Shown here: positions 1 through 6,199 of the stretch, piece after piece
How the letters are laid out: each line of letters opens with the position of its first letter
Numbering within the stretch: the stretch's first letter is position 1
Assembly (NCBI GenBank): GCA_946629475.1
Contig: CAMOXX010000120.1
Coordinates: 1-8,097, forward strand
From: an uncultured Blautia sp.
GTDB taxonomy: Bacteria; Bacillota; Clostridia; Lachnospirales; Lachnospiraceae
DNA: 8,097 nucleotides
Reading direction: 5' to 3'
Made by a program: the position numbers and the translations under genes
Notes under the pieces: generated by a model
Told to the model about the DNA's origin: nothing
Databases searched by the model: none
The model's input: only the letters and a program-made list of their open reading frames with translations

Positions 1-604
1 AGCTGCTCTCCGAATATTTATGGTAGCGGCTCCACCAGTTTCCGAGAGCGTAGCGGGGAATCATGGGGGGATTTCCCGTAAGTGCATAGAAATCCCTGAG
101 GCCTCCGTAATAGTCCTTTCCGTATCCGAAAAAGTACAGGTCTGTTCCGCTGTTTCGGCTTACGGGAACTCCCTCATCTGTGATCCTTACAGAATGAGAG
201 TCGTCATAGGCCACACAGCCGGTGCGGGAGAAGATACCTTTTTCGAGTTCCACGAACCCGTTTGTCTGATCCAGCGTACGGGCTGTACCCATGAGATTGC
301 CGTCATCTCCGTATAATTCACCGTAGTGCCATATAAATCCGTTTTCTTTCAGTTCCACGGAAAGCCCGATGCCGGAAAAGGGTTTTCCGTCATATCTGAG
401 TATCAGCTGATCCGTCTCAATACGGATCATTCCTTCTTTATTGCAAAAGGAGAATGGAACAGGAGGGAACTGCCTGTTTACAACAGTCTGAGTCCTGTCA
501 TCACAGAATTCCCCCTCTTCCTGAAACTCCAGACGAAGAAGTCTGTCCGTGAGGACAGTGATGCGCCACGTATCGCCTTTAATTTGATTTTTTAAGTGAT
601 TCAT
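1..604 (-). CDS. GH31 family alpha-glycosidase, N-terminal part (cut by window edge)
   Basis: This gene enters the window from the left edge and starts at an ATG at 604-602, leaving 201 codons here; the catalytic barrel with its Asp nucleophile lies outside. The protein begins MNHLKNQIKGDTWRITVLTD and shows the N-terminal beta-sandwich of glycoside hydrolase family 31, with a TQTVVNR stretch near residue 45. The decisive match is residues 183-199, PRYALGNWWSRYHKYSE, which is the family's entry strand into the catalytic barrel. GH31 enzymes release terminal alpha-linked glucose or xylose from oligosaccharides; which sugar is used here cannot be decided from this part. No signal peptide is present, so it is probably cytoplasmic. 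A weak ribosome binding site (AAGGGA) precedes the start. The gene diverges from the transporter operon at 781. Plus-strand open frames across it are shadows. Confidence 0.88.
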   Translation of the reverse strand, partial: MNHLKNQIKGDTWRITVLTDRLLRLEFQEEGEFCDDRTQTVVNRQFPPVPFSFCNKEGMIRIETDQLILRYDGKPFSGIGLSVELKENGFIWHYGELYGDDGNLMGTARTLDQTNGFVELEKGIFSRTGCVAYDDSHSVRITDEGVPVSRNSGTDLYFFGYGKDYYGGLRDFYALTGNPPMIPRYALGNWWSRYHKYSESS

Positions 605-610
605 TTTGAT

Positions 611-618
611 TTCCCTTT
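611..618 (-). promoter_or_regulatory. Ribosome binding site of the GH31 gene
   Basis: Read on the minus strand this is AAAAGGGA, six bases before the ATG at 604. It supports that start codon, since no better site or start is seen further upstream. Confidence 0.5.
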
Positions 619-643
619 TCTTTGGCACTGGTTCTGAGCTTTC

Positions 644-662
644 ATATGTTCCATTTTATAAT
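644..662 (+). promoter_or_regulatory. Promoter-like module, copy 1 (ATATG-n3-CAT-n2-TATAAT)
   Basis: A perfect -10 hexamer TATAAT (657-662) follows a near-palindrome ATGTTCCAT (646-654). The same arrangement recurs exactly 52 bp downstream with the centre of the palindrome inverted. No convincing -35 box lies 16-18 bp upstream, so if this is a promoter it may need an activator, or the palindrome may be an operator. It lies in the divergent region between the GH31 gene and the MFS operon and could serve either. Confidence 0.4.
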
Positions 663-695
663 ATTGAGAGGTGGAAAACTACAGTTCTATTTTGA

Positions 696-714
696 ATATG
701 GAACATGCTATAAT
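696..714 (+). promoter_or_regulatory. Promoter-like module, copy 2, probable promoter of the MFS-TRAP operon
   Basis: TATAAT at 709-714 follows ATGGAACAT (698-706), the exact reverse complement of the arm in copy 1. A transcript starting about seven bases after the hexamer would have a leader of about 60 nt before the MFS start at 781. The -35 region (around 685-691) is poor (TTCTAT), so the strength of this promoter is uncertain. This copy is the better placed of the two to drive the operon. Confidence 0.45.
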
Positions 715-769
715 AAAAAAACTAAGCAAGACTTTGTAACTTATATTATTCCAACTTGTTTTATTCTAA

Positions 770-777
770 GAGGTGAC
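770..777 (+). promoter_or_regulatory. Ribosome binding site deciding the MFS start at 781
   Basis: AGAGGTGA lies three bases before the ATG at 781. The open frame extends upstream to an ATG at 622, but that extension is AT-rich, crosses both promoter-like modules and has no ribosome binding site, so 781 is the start. Confidence 0.8.
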
Positions 778-780
778 AGC

Positions 781-2064
781 ATGAATAAGGAAATGACAAA
801 CAGTAATTTCGGCAAATGGGGCTGGAGTATGATCCTTTATACAGCTCTTCTGTATTACTTCTGGTCCGGCATCGGATCAGACGGATTAAACCTGTACCCG
901 ACCGCTTTCGCGGCGATGCACGGATGGGATTCCAACCAGCTTCTCGGCTTTGCGACTCCGGCCGGAATTATCGCGGTTTTCGGCGGCATTCTGTTCGGAC
1001 GTATGCTGATGAAGACCGGCGTTAAAAAAATGAGCGGCTTTGCTCTGATTGTAACGGGAATTCTTTACGCAGTATTTGGTTTTGTAAACAGTCCGGTAAT
1101 GTATCTGGTCTGCCTCACTGCATTTGTGTTTGTATCCATGGCCTTTGGTCTGATCTGCACAGCGGCGCTGATGGGCAACTGGTTCCCCAGAAAGAAGGGC
1201 ATAGCTCTCGGATGGGCGACAATGGGTGCTCCGATTTGTACTGCAACGTTCGTAGCGATTATGAGCGCTCTTTACGGGATGCTCGGCATTTCCAGAGCGC
1301 ATGTCGTGATGGGAGCCGTGATGGTGGTTCTCGGTATTGTTTCATTTTTCTGGGTCAAGGATTATCCGGCAGAAGTCGGTGCCTATCCGGACAACCTTCC
1401 GGACGGAGCGGAAGCCTATAAGGCACAGATGGATGAAATGCAGTCTTATAAAAGCCCGTTTACCGTATCCCGTCTGCTTAAGGATAAAGATATGTGGCTG
1501 ATTTCCGTGGGATTCGGCATGCTCTGGATGGTGACGGTCGGTGTTGTTTCTCAGTTTGTTCCGAGAATGGTCAGCGTAATGGCTCCGTCCATCGGTCCGG
1601 AAGCCGCGCAGGGCAAAGCGCTCCTCATGCTTACGATCGCGGCAGTGGTAGGTATCGCCGGGTCCTATTTCTGGGGCTGGCTTGACCAGAAAATCGGCAC
1701 GAAGCCGGCATCCGCTGTTTACAGTCTCAGCTATATCGCGGCGTTATTACTCCTGATCTTCGCAAAGGTGGAGATCCTGACTTATGTAGCGATTATCTTT
1801 GTGGGTCTTGGAATCGGCGGCCTGCTCAACCTGATGCCTTCTCTGGTAATCTCTGTATACGGACGCAAGGATTTCGCCGCTGCAAATGCGCTGGTTTCTC
1901 CTATTGCCTCCCTGATTCAGAAAGGCGCCTTCATTATCATGGCTGTGGCGCTCGCGGCTTCGGGCGGAGACTATACAATGCCGTATCTGATTTTCATCGG
2001 AATCGACGTGATCGGTCTTGTCTTGCTCCTGATGGTTACAAACGAGTGCAAGGGCACTAAATGA
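781..2064 (+). CDS. MFS transporter, OFA/monocarboxylate-like
   Basis: A 427-residue inner-membrane carrier with about 12 hydrophobic segments split into two halves by a charged cytoplasmic loop at roughly residues 192-237 (VKDYPAEVGAYPDN onward). Residues 133-140, NWFPRKKG, followed by IALGWATMGAP, match the loop and helix pattern common in the oxalate/formate antiporter (OFA) and monocarboxylate branches of the major facilitator superfamily. Such proteins move small organic acids by exchange or proton symport; the actual substrate is unknown. The length is normal for the family. It is the first gene of the operon, and the next gene starts seven bases after its stop. The start was chosen at 781 because of the adjacent AGAGGTGA; a longer reading from 622 would add an AT-rich, non-conserved-looking leader of 53 residues. 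Confidence 0.85.
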   Translation: MNKEMTNSNFGKWGWSMILYTALLYYFWSGIGSDGLNLYPTAFAAMHGWDSNQLLGFATPAGIIAVFGGILFGRMLMKTGVKKMSGFALIVTGILYAVFGFVNSPVMYLVCLTAFVFVSMAFGLICTAALMGNWFPRKKGIALGWATMGAPICTATFVAIMSALYGMLGISRAHVVMGAVMVVLGIVSFFWVKDYPAEVGAYPDNLPDGAEAYKAQMDEMQSYKSPFTVSRLLKDKDMWLISVGFGMLWMVTVGVVSQFVPRMVSVMAPSIGPEAAQGKALLMLTIAAVVGIAGSYFWGWLDQKIGTKPASAVYSLSYIAALLLLIFAKVEILTYVAIIFVGLGIGGLLNLMPSLVISVYGRKDFAAANALVSPIASLIQKGAFIIMAVALAASGGDYTMPYLIFIGIDVIGLVLLLMVTNECKGTK

Positions 2065-2071
2065 GGTGATT

Positions 2072-2710
2072 ATGAATTCTGATTCTATCGCAGCGAATAT
2101 GCCTGCTTCAGGCTATTCCGTAATTACGATTAACAGACAGTATGCGGCTAAAGGGAGAACTTTAGCCGCGGAAATCTCAAGACGGCTTGGGATTCCCTAT
2201 TATGACAAGGATTTTGTGCTGAGGACAGCGGAAGAAAGCGGTTATGATCCGGATCTTGTGTCGGAAGAGAGCGAAGAGCTGAGTACTTCCGGTAAAATTC
2301 TGGACAGCATTCTGAACAGCACCGTTTCCTATAAAAGCTCACATGATGAGATTTTCAAAGCAGAGAAAGAGGTTATACTGAAACTGTCAAAAACTCCCTG
2401 CATTATTGTGGGGCGATGCGCCAACCATGTATTAAAGGAACACGGCATTCCGGTTCTTTCTGTTTTTCTTCACGGATCCCTTGATGCCCGCAGAAAGCAC
2501 GCTGAAGAACTGGCGGAAAACGGGAATATGCCTCTGGATAAATATATCGAGGCAAGGGATAAAAAACGCAATAATTTCTATAAAAAATATACCGGCAAGG
2601 ACATCAATGAAGCCTCCAATTATACCATCAGTCTCGACACGGGGCTTATTAATGTCAATGTGTGCGCGGATATTGTGGAAAGGCTGTACAGGGACAGTCT
2701 GAAAGGATGA
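2072..2710 (+). CDS. Cytidylate-kinase-like P-loop protein
   Basis: A 212-residue soluble protein resembling the cytidylate-kinase-like family (Cytidylate_kin2 type). Visible landmarks are the first strand and nucleotide loop VITINRQYAAKGRTLA (17-32), RRLGIPYYDKD (37-47), the core strand CIIVGRC (110-116), a lid-like stretch DKKRNNFYKKYTGKD (163-177), and the C-terminal NYTISLDTGLIN (183-194). Relatives usually carry a glycine-rich loop like SRQYGSGGRE; here it reads NRQYAAKGRT, keeping one glycine plus Lys27 and Arg29, so nucleotide binding or catalysis may be altered. Family members often sit near transporter genes and their true substrate is not established. It lies between MFS and TRAP genes in the same operon. 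The start is ATG 2072, directly after GAGGTGAT; an in-frame GTG at 2066 lies inside that ribosome binding site and is unlikely. Confidence 0.82.
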   Translation: MNSDSIAANMPASGYSVITINRQYAAKGRTLAAEISRRLGIPYYDKDFVLRTAEESGYDPDLVSEESEELSTSGKILDSILNSTVSYKSSHDEIFKAEKEVILKLSKTPCIIVGRCANHVLKEHGIPVLSVFLHGSLDARRKHAEELAENGNMPLDKYIEARDKKRNNFYKKYTGKDINEASNYTISLDTGLINVNVCADIVERLYRDSLKG

Positions 2711-2755
2711 TAAGAAGGAGAGGTTCCGATGCCTGTTGGATCGGTCTTTCCTGTG

Positions 2756-2763
2756 AAAGGAGA
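2756..2763 (+). promoter_or_regulatory. Ribosome binding site of the TAXI lipoprotein (downstream of two)
   Basis: AAAGGAGA lies four bases before the ATG at 2768. A second good site, AAGGAG (2715-2720), lies eight bases before an in-frame ATG at 2729, so the gene has two well-formed starts 39 bp apart. The downstream start gives a conventional lipoprotein signal peptide. Confidence 0.6.
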
Positions 2764-2767
2764 AGTT

Positions 2768-3727
2768 ATGTTACACAGTCGGCTTCGTGGAATTGCCGCC
2801 CTTATCCTGTCCGCTATACTGCTGACCGGATGCGGTGGACAGAGACTGATGATGGGAACAGGCGGTACTTCGGGAACTTACTATGCCTTCGGGGGAGTGC
2901 TTGCCCAGTATATGAAAAACTATACCGGATACAGCGTGACCGCTGTTTCAACAGCGGCTTCCAAAGCGAATATTCAGAGTATCGGCGACGGAGATTATCA
3001 GATGGGCTTTACACAGTCCGACGTGATGTCCTATGCCTGGGAGGGCAGTAAATCGTTCGAAACGGACGGACCATGCAGAGACTTCCGCGTGCTCGGCGCT
3101 CTTTACGCTGAAACCGTTCAGCTGATTACCATGAAGGACAGCATTAAAAGTGTGAGTGATCTGAAGGGAAAGAGCGTTTCGATCGGCGCGCCGGGTTCCG
3201 GTGTTTACTTTAATGCGATTGATGTGCTTGAGGCTGCAGGCCTTTCTGTTGATGACATAAAGCCCCAGTACCAGAGTTTCGACGACAGCAAGGAAGCATT
3301 GAAAGACGGACAGATCGACGCTGCTTTTATCGTGGCAGGCGCGCCTACTTCCGCCATTACGGAACTGGCTACGACCAACGGTGTTTTTCTGATCCCGATC
3401 GACGGAGAGCTCCGCGATGCGATCATGTCCAGCTGTCCCTATTACGCGCCTTTTGTCATTCCTGCCGATACCTATCCGCACCAGTCAGACCCGGTTGAAA
3501 CGATTACCATTAAAGCCACAATGGTCGTGGACACCGATCTGGATGAGGAGACGGTCTATCAGCTGACGGCAGCGATATTTGATCATTCTGATGAAATCAC
3601 ACTGGAAAACGCAAAGGGCGAAGAGCTCTCTGTTGAAAACGCGACTTCCGGTATCACTGTTCCGTTCCACCCCGGTGCAGCCAGGTATTTCGCGGAACAT
3701 GGCGTAACTGTGGAAACACTGGAGTAA
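2768..3727 (+). CDS. TAXI family TRAP transporter solute-binding lipoprotein
   Basis: This protein of 319 residues (332 if started at 2729) captures a solute outside the membrane and hands it to the TRAP permease encoded next. Residues 1-22 form a lipoprotein signal peptide: a basic start (HSRLR), a hydrophobic core and the lipobox LTGC with the acylated Cys22. The mature protein opens with GTGGTSGTYY (30-39), the hallmark of the TAXI class, and continues with LGALYAETVQLIT, a DLKGKSVSIGAPGSG strand-turn, an ALKDGQIDAAF segment and a VPFHPGAARYF tail, all typical of the family. Lipid anchoring fits a Gram-positive cell. The substrate is not readable; characterised or proposed TAXI ligands include glutamate and dicarboxylates. 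The permease gene begins 14 bases after its stop, so the two form one transporter. Confidence 0.92.
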   Translation: MLHSRLRGIAALILSAILLTGCGGQRLMMGTGGTSGTYYAFGGVLAQYMKNYTGYSVTAVSTAASKANIQSIGDGDYQMGFTQSDVMSYAWEGSKSFETDGPCRDFRVLGALYAETVQLITMKDSIKSVSDLKGKSVSIGAPGSGVYFNAIDVLEAAGLSVDDIKPQYQSFDDSKEALKDGQIDAAFIVAGAPTSAITELATTNGVFLIPIDGELRDAIMSSCPYYAPFVIPADTYPHQSDPVETITIKATMVVDTDLDEETVYQLTAAIFDHSDEITLENAKGEELSVENATSGITVPFHPGAARYFAEHGVTVETLE

Positions 3728-3730
3728 TCA

Positions 3731-3740
3731 GGAGGGGGAG
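3731..3740 (+). promoter_or_regulatory. Strong ribosome binding site of the TRAP permease
   Basis: GGAGGGGGAG ends one base before the ATG at 3742, with its GGAGG core six bases away. It lies within the 14-base gap after the binding-protein stop and fixes the permease start. Confidence 0.8.
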
Positions 3741-3741
3741 C

Positions 3742-5796
3742 ATGAGTGATCATAATACCAAAGTCAGAGAGTATGAAGTTGTTCAGGAAGATCTTGAAGA
3801 GGTAATGCGAAAATACGACAGGGAGTCGAATGTCCGCGTCTGGACCGGGAAACCGGCTATAGCGGTCAAATGCATCCTGATCGGATTCTCACTTTTCTGT
3901 GTTTGGGTGACGCTGTTCGCCACGTTTTTAGAGGAGATCCGTCTGACCTCCTTCATGGGAATGATCATTCTTCTGGGATTTCTCAATTATCCGGCCCGGA
4001 AAGGAGAGCAGAAGGTCAATTATATCCCCTGGTATGATGTCATCGGGATGATTCTCGGAACGGGAGCGTTTCTTTACTATACATTTAACGCGGAACAGAT
4101 CATTCAGCAGGGGACGCGTTTCACGCCGGTACAGATCGTGATCGCCCTTGTCGGAATCATTGCTCTTCTGGAGGTGACGAGGCGGAGCGTGGGTATTCCG
4201 ATTCTTATCGTGGCGCTCTTCTTTATCGTCTACGCGATCGTATACGGACTTACTAATCCGTCAGTGGTGGGACGTCTGCGTTATCTCGTGAGAAATCTCT
4301 TTTACGCGAAGACGGGCATTCTGTCCACGCCAATCAATGTCTGCTCCAAGTACATCGTCGTCTTTATCATCTTTGGGGCATTTCTGGAACGGACCGGTAT
4401 CTCGGAGTTTTTCATCAATATGGCGAACTGCGTAGCCGGGCGTTACGCGGGAGGTCCCGCCAAAGTGGCGGTAATCTCGTCCGCGCTCTGCGGCATGGTG
4501 AGCGGTTCATCCGTAGGAAATACGGTGACAACCGGATCTGTCACGATTCCGATGATGAAGGATACAGGCTATAAAGCGGATTTCGCGGGCGCCGTGGAGG
4601 CTGCCGCATCTACCGGCGGTCAGATCATGCCGCCGATTATGGGAGCCGCGGCATTTCTCATGGCGGATATTATCGGGGTTCCGTATTCGGACATTCTGGT
4701 TCGGGCCATTCTGCCGGCAATCCTGTATTTCACGGGTATTTTTATCGCTGTTCACCTGGAGGCGAAAAAATACGGACTCTCCGGTATCCCTTCTGAAAAA
4801 CTGCCGAAGTTTACAGGCCTTCTTAAGAAGATTTACCTTCTGACGCCGCTGGTTCTTCTGGTTGTCTGGGTGTCAAACAACATGATGACGATGCAAAGAG
4901 CAGCTGCGTTCTCGATTTTAGCGGCAATTGCGGTCGGGATTATCGATACCTTGGTCGACAGATCTTACAGTACAGCCGCAAAGGATTTGAAAGCAGCCGG
5001 TTCTGCCCATCCTTTAGCCGACGCGATTATAGGTACGAAGGAAGAGACGGGAAATTGCTTTACATTGAAAAAATTCTTCGACGCGCTGGAAGCCGGCGGA
5101 AAGGGAACCATCACGGTTGGTGCGGCCTGCGGCGTTGCGGGTATCATTTCCGGAACAATTACGATGACGGGACTTGCCAATGAGATGATCAACGCGATCG
5201 TCCAGGTGGCGGGGGATAAGCTCATTATCGCGCTTTTCCTTACCATGCTCTGCTGCATTGTTCTTGGTATGGGTGTTCCGACAACTGCTACTTACTGCAT
5301 CATGGCGGCGACCTGCGCGCCGATCCTGACCCGTATGGGAGTTCCGATTCTTGCGGCCCATTTCTTTGTATTTTACTTCGGTATTGTGGCGGATATTACG
5401 CCTCCTGTAGCTCTTGCGGCTTACGCGGGAAGCGCCATCGCGAAATCCAACCCGATGCGGACAGCTTTCAACGCGACAAAACTTGCCATCGCGGCTTTCA
5501 TCATTCCGTATGTGTTCTGTTTCAGTCCGTCAATGCTTCTGATCGAGACGGATACGCTCAGCGTCATTCTGATTGCCGCGACTTCCCTTATCGGAATTTT
5601 CGCTGTCGCGGCTGCTCTTGAGGGATTCCTTCTTACGGATATGGGAATAGCCGAAAGAGTGATTCTTATTGCCGGAGGTCTGATGATGATTATCCCGGGC
5701 ATGCTGACGGACGTGATCGGACTGGCCATAATCGGTGTAGGCTTCGTGATGCAGGTGGTAAAGAAAAAACAGAAGGTTGTACCTGGCCGGACATAA
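3742..5796 (+). CDS. TRAP transporter fused permease (DctQ-DctM, 4TM/12TM type)
   Basis: A 684-residue integral membrane protein that fuses the small (DctQ) and large (DctM) TRAP subunits, as is usual for TAXI systems. After a charged cytoplasmic start of about 40 residues come the four DctQ-like segments (about 45-200), then the DctM part. Signature stretches are SGSSVGN (254-260) followed by TVTTGSVTIPMMK, GGQIMPP (292-298), GMGVPTTATY (509-518) and DITPPVALAAYAGSAI (551 onward); these two internally related halves form the ion and solute sites of the elevator-type transporter. The C-terminal ~95 residues add further hydrophobic segments, like the DUF3394-type tail seen in many fused permeases, ending in a basic KKKQK. 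Transport is expected to be driven by a sodium or proton gradient. It is the last gene of the operon; a hairpin begins two bases after its stop. Confidence 0.93.
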   Translation: MSDHNTKVREYEVVQEDLEEVMRKYDRESNVRVWTGKPAIAVKCILIGFSLFCVWVTLFATFLEEIRLTSFMGMIILLGFLNYPARKGEQKVNYIPWYDVIGMILGTGAFLYYTFNAEQIIQQGTRFTPVQIVIALVGIIALLEVTRRSVGIPILIVALFFIVYAIVYGLTNPSVVGRLRYLVRNLFYAKTGILSTPINVCSKYIVVFIIFGAFLERTGISEFFINMANCVAGRYAGGPAKVAVISSALCGMVSGSSVGNTVTTGSVTIPMMKDTGYKADFAGAVEAAASTGGQIMPPIMGAAAFLMADIIGVPYSDILVRAILPAILYFTGIFIAVHLEAKKYGLSGIPSEKLPKFTGLLKKIYLLTPLVLLVVWVSNNMMTMQRAAAFSILAAIAVGIIDTLVDRSYSTAAKDLKAAGSAHPLADAIIGTKEETGNCFTLKKFFDALEAGGKGTITVGAACGVAGIISGTITMTGLANEMINAIVQVAGDKLIIALFLTMLCCIVLGMGVPTTATYCIMAATCAPILTRMGVPILAAHFFVFYFGIVADITPPVALAAYAGSAIAKSNPMRTAFNATKLAIAAFIIPYVFCFSPSMLLIETDTLSVILIAATSLIGIFAVAAALEGFLLTDMGIAERVILIAGGLMMIIPGMLTDVIGLAIIGVGFVMQVVKKKQKVVPGRT

Positions 5797-5829
5797 AAAG
5801 AGGAGGCAGCTGCTTAAGCTGCCTCTCTT
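5797..5829 (-). terminator. Terminator hairpin shared by convergent genes, U-run on the minus strand
   Basis: Bases 5798-5811 pair with 5817-5829 (13 pairs, one bulged G at 5803, five-base loop 5812-5816). On the minus strand the stem is followed by TTTTT (5799-5795), making a good intrinsic terminator for the 49-codon gene, whose last codons and stop lie in the stem and loop. On the plus strand the stem is followed only by AAATAT, so termination of the TRAP operon may rely on the hairpin alone or be inefficient. Confidence 0.75.
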
Positions 5830-5963
5830 AAATATAAAGGAATAATATTTTCGTATTCGCTGCCGAGCATTTCTACCAGTTCCGGAGTGCCCGGCATGAC
5901 GCCGTACAGGTTCAGGTATGTCTGAATACAGGTTTTTAAAATTTGAAGTTCATAATTTGTCAT
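5814..5963 (-). CDS. 49-residue mini-protein, LexA-like helix-turn-helix (tentative)
   Basis: A complete small gene: ATG at 5963-5961, stop TAA at 5816-5814, with a strong ribosome binding site AAAGGGGTGA five bases before the start. The protein begins MTNYELQILKTCIQTYL and contains YGVMPGTPELVEMLG (20-34) and a final helix ENIIPLYLREAA (38-49). This spacing (helix, a G-x-x-P turn, a helix ending in LG, then a third helix ending in L-R/K-x-A) resembles the three-helix part of the LexA N-terminal DNA-binding domain, where GMPPTRAEI occupies the same place; the wing strands are missing. It could be a tiny regulator, a partner-binding module or an uncharacterised small protein; the resemblance is by eye only. 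It runs convergent to the TRAP permease (17 bp between stops) and divergent from glgA. Confidence 0.65.
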   Translation of the reverse strand: MTNYELQILKTCIQTYLNLYGVMPGTPELVEMLGSEYENIIPLYLREAA

Positions 5964-5968
5964 ATCCG

Positions 5969-5978
5969 TCACCCCTTT
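5969..5978 (-). promoter_or_regulatory. Ribosome binding site of the 49-codon gene
   Basis: On the minus strand this reads AAAGGGGTGA, five bases before the ATG. It is as strong as those of the larger genes here and is a main reason for believing this short frame is translated. Confidence 0.7.
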
Positions 5979-5994
5979 CGATTTACTGATCACA

Positions 5995-6023
5995 ATTATA
6001 CAGGGATTTTGTGGAAATTCAGT
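5995..6023 (-). promoter_or_regulatory. Candidate promoter of the 49-codon gene
   Basis: On the minus strand a perfect TATAAT (6000-5995) lies about 30 bases before the start codon. The hexamer 17 bp upstream is a poor ACTGAA (6023-6018). A perfect TTGACA (6030-6025) lies 24 bp upstream of the -10, too far for normal sigma-A use. Confidence 0.4.
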
Positions 6024-6040
6024 GTGTCAATTATTAAGGG

Positions 6041-6052
6041 TTCATGTATGAA
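6041..6052. promoter_or_regulatory. Small inverted repeat TTCAT-GT-ATGAA in divergent gap
   Basis: Five-base arms around a two-base centre lie between the promoters of the 49-codon gene and glgA, where an operator would be expected. It is short enough to arise by chance in AT-rich DNA. Confidence 0.2.
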
Positions 6053-6124
6053 AGATTAAGATTTTACTTTTTGTGAAGCTTTTGATACTATTGTTTTTAT
6101 AGAGCGATGATCGAAAATATCGAA

Positions 6125-6153
6125 TTGAAAGCGGACAAATGGATCCGTATTTT
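6125..6153 (+). promoter_or_regulatory. Candidate glgA promoter (TTGAAA-17-TATTTT)
   Basis: TTGAAA (6125-6130) and TATTTT (6148-6153) are separated by 17 bp, the preferred sigma-A spacing. A start about seven bases later would give a leader of about 40 nt before the ATG at 6200. The -10 box is only a partial match, and other AT-rich hexamers nearby could serve. Confidence 0.4.
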
Positions 6154-6199
6154 TGTTGTAATGAAAATAAAACAGTTTTAAGTACAAGAGAGGTGCGGG

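Noticed and set aside
20..595. Plus-strand open frames at 20-316 and 326-595
   Set aside because: They overlap the GH31 reading frame on the minus strand, which has recognisable family motifs; these frames have no recognisable domain or start signal.
622..780. Upstream extension of the MFS gene to ATG 622
   Set aside because: The added 53 codons cross the AT-rich promoter region and lack a ribosome binding site; ATG 781 has AGAGGTGA in front and gives the family's usual N-terminus.
2066..2071. GTG start at 2066 for the kinase-like gene
   Set aside because: The GTG is part of the GAGGTGAT ribosome binding site for the ATG at 2072, so it cannot have a well-placed site of its own.
5797..5835. 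Canonical intrinsic terminator for the TRAP operon on the plus strand
   Set aside because: The stem is followed by AAATAT, not a U-run; only the minus-strand orientation has TTTTT. It may still stop some plus-strand transcripts but is not canonical.
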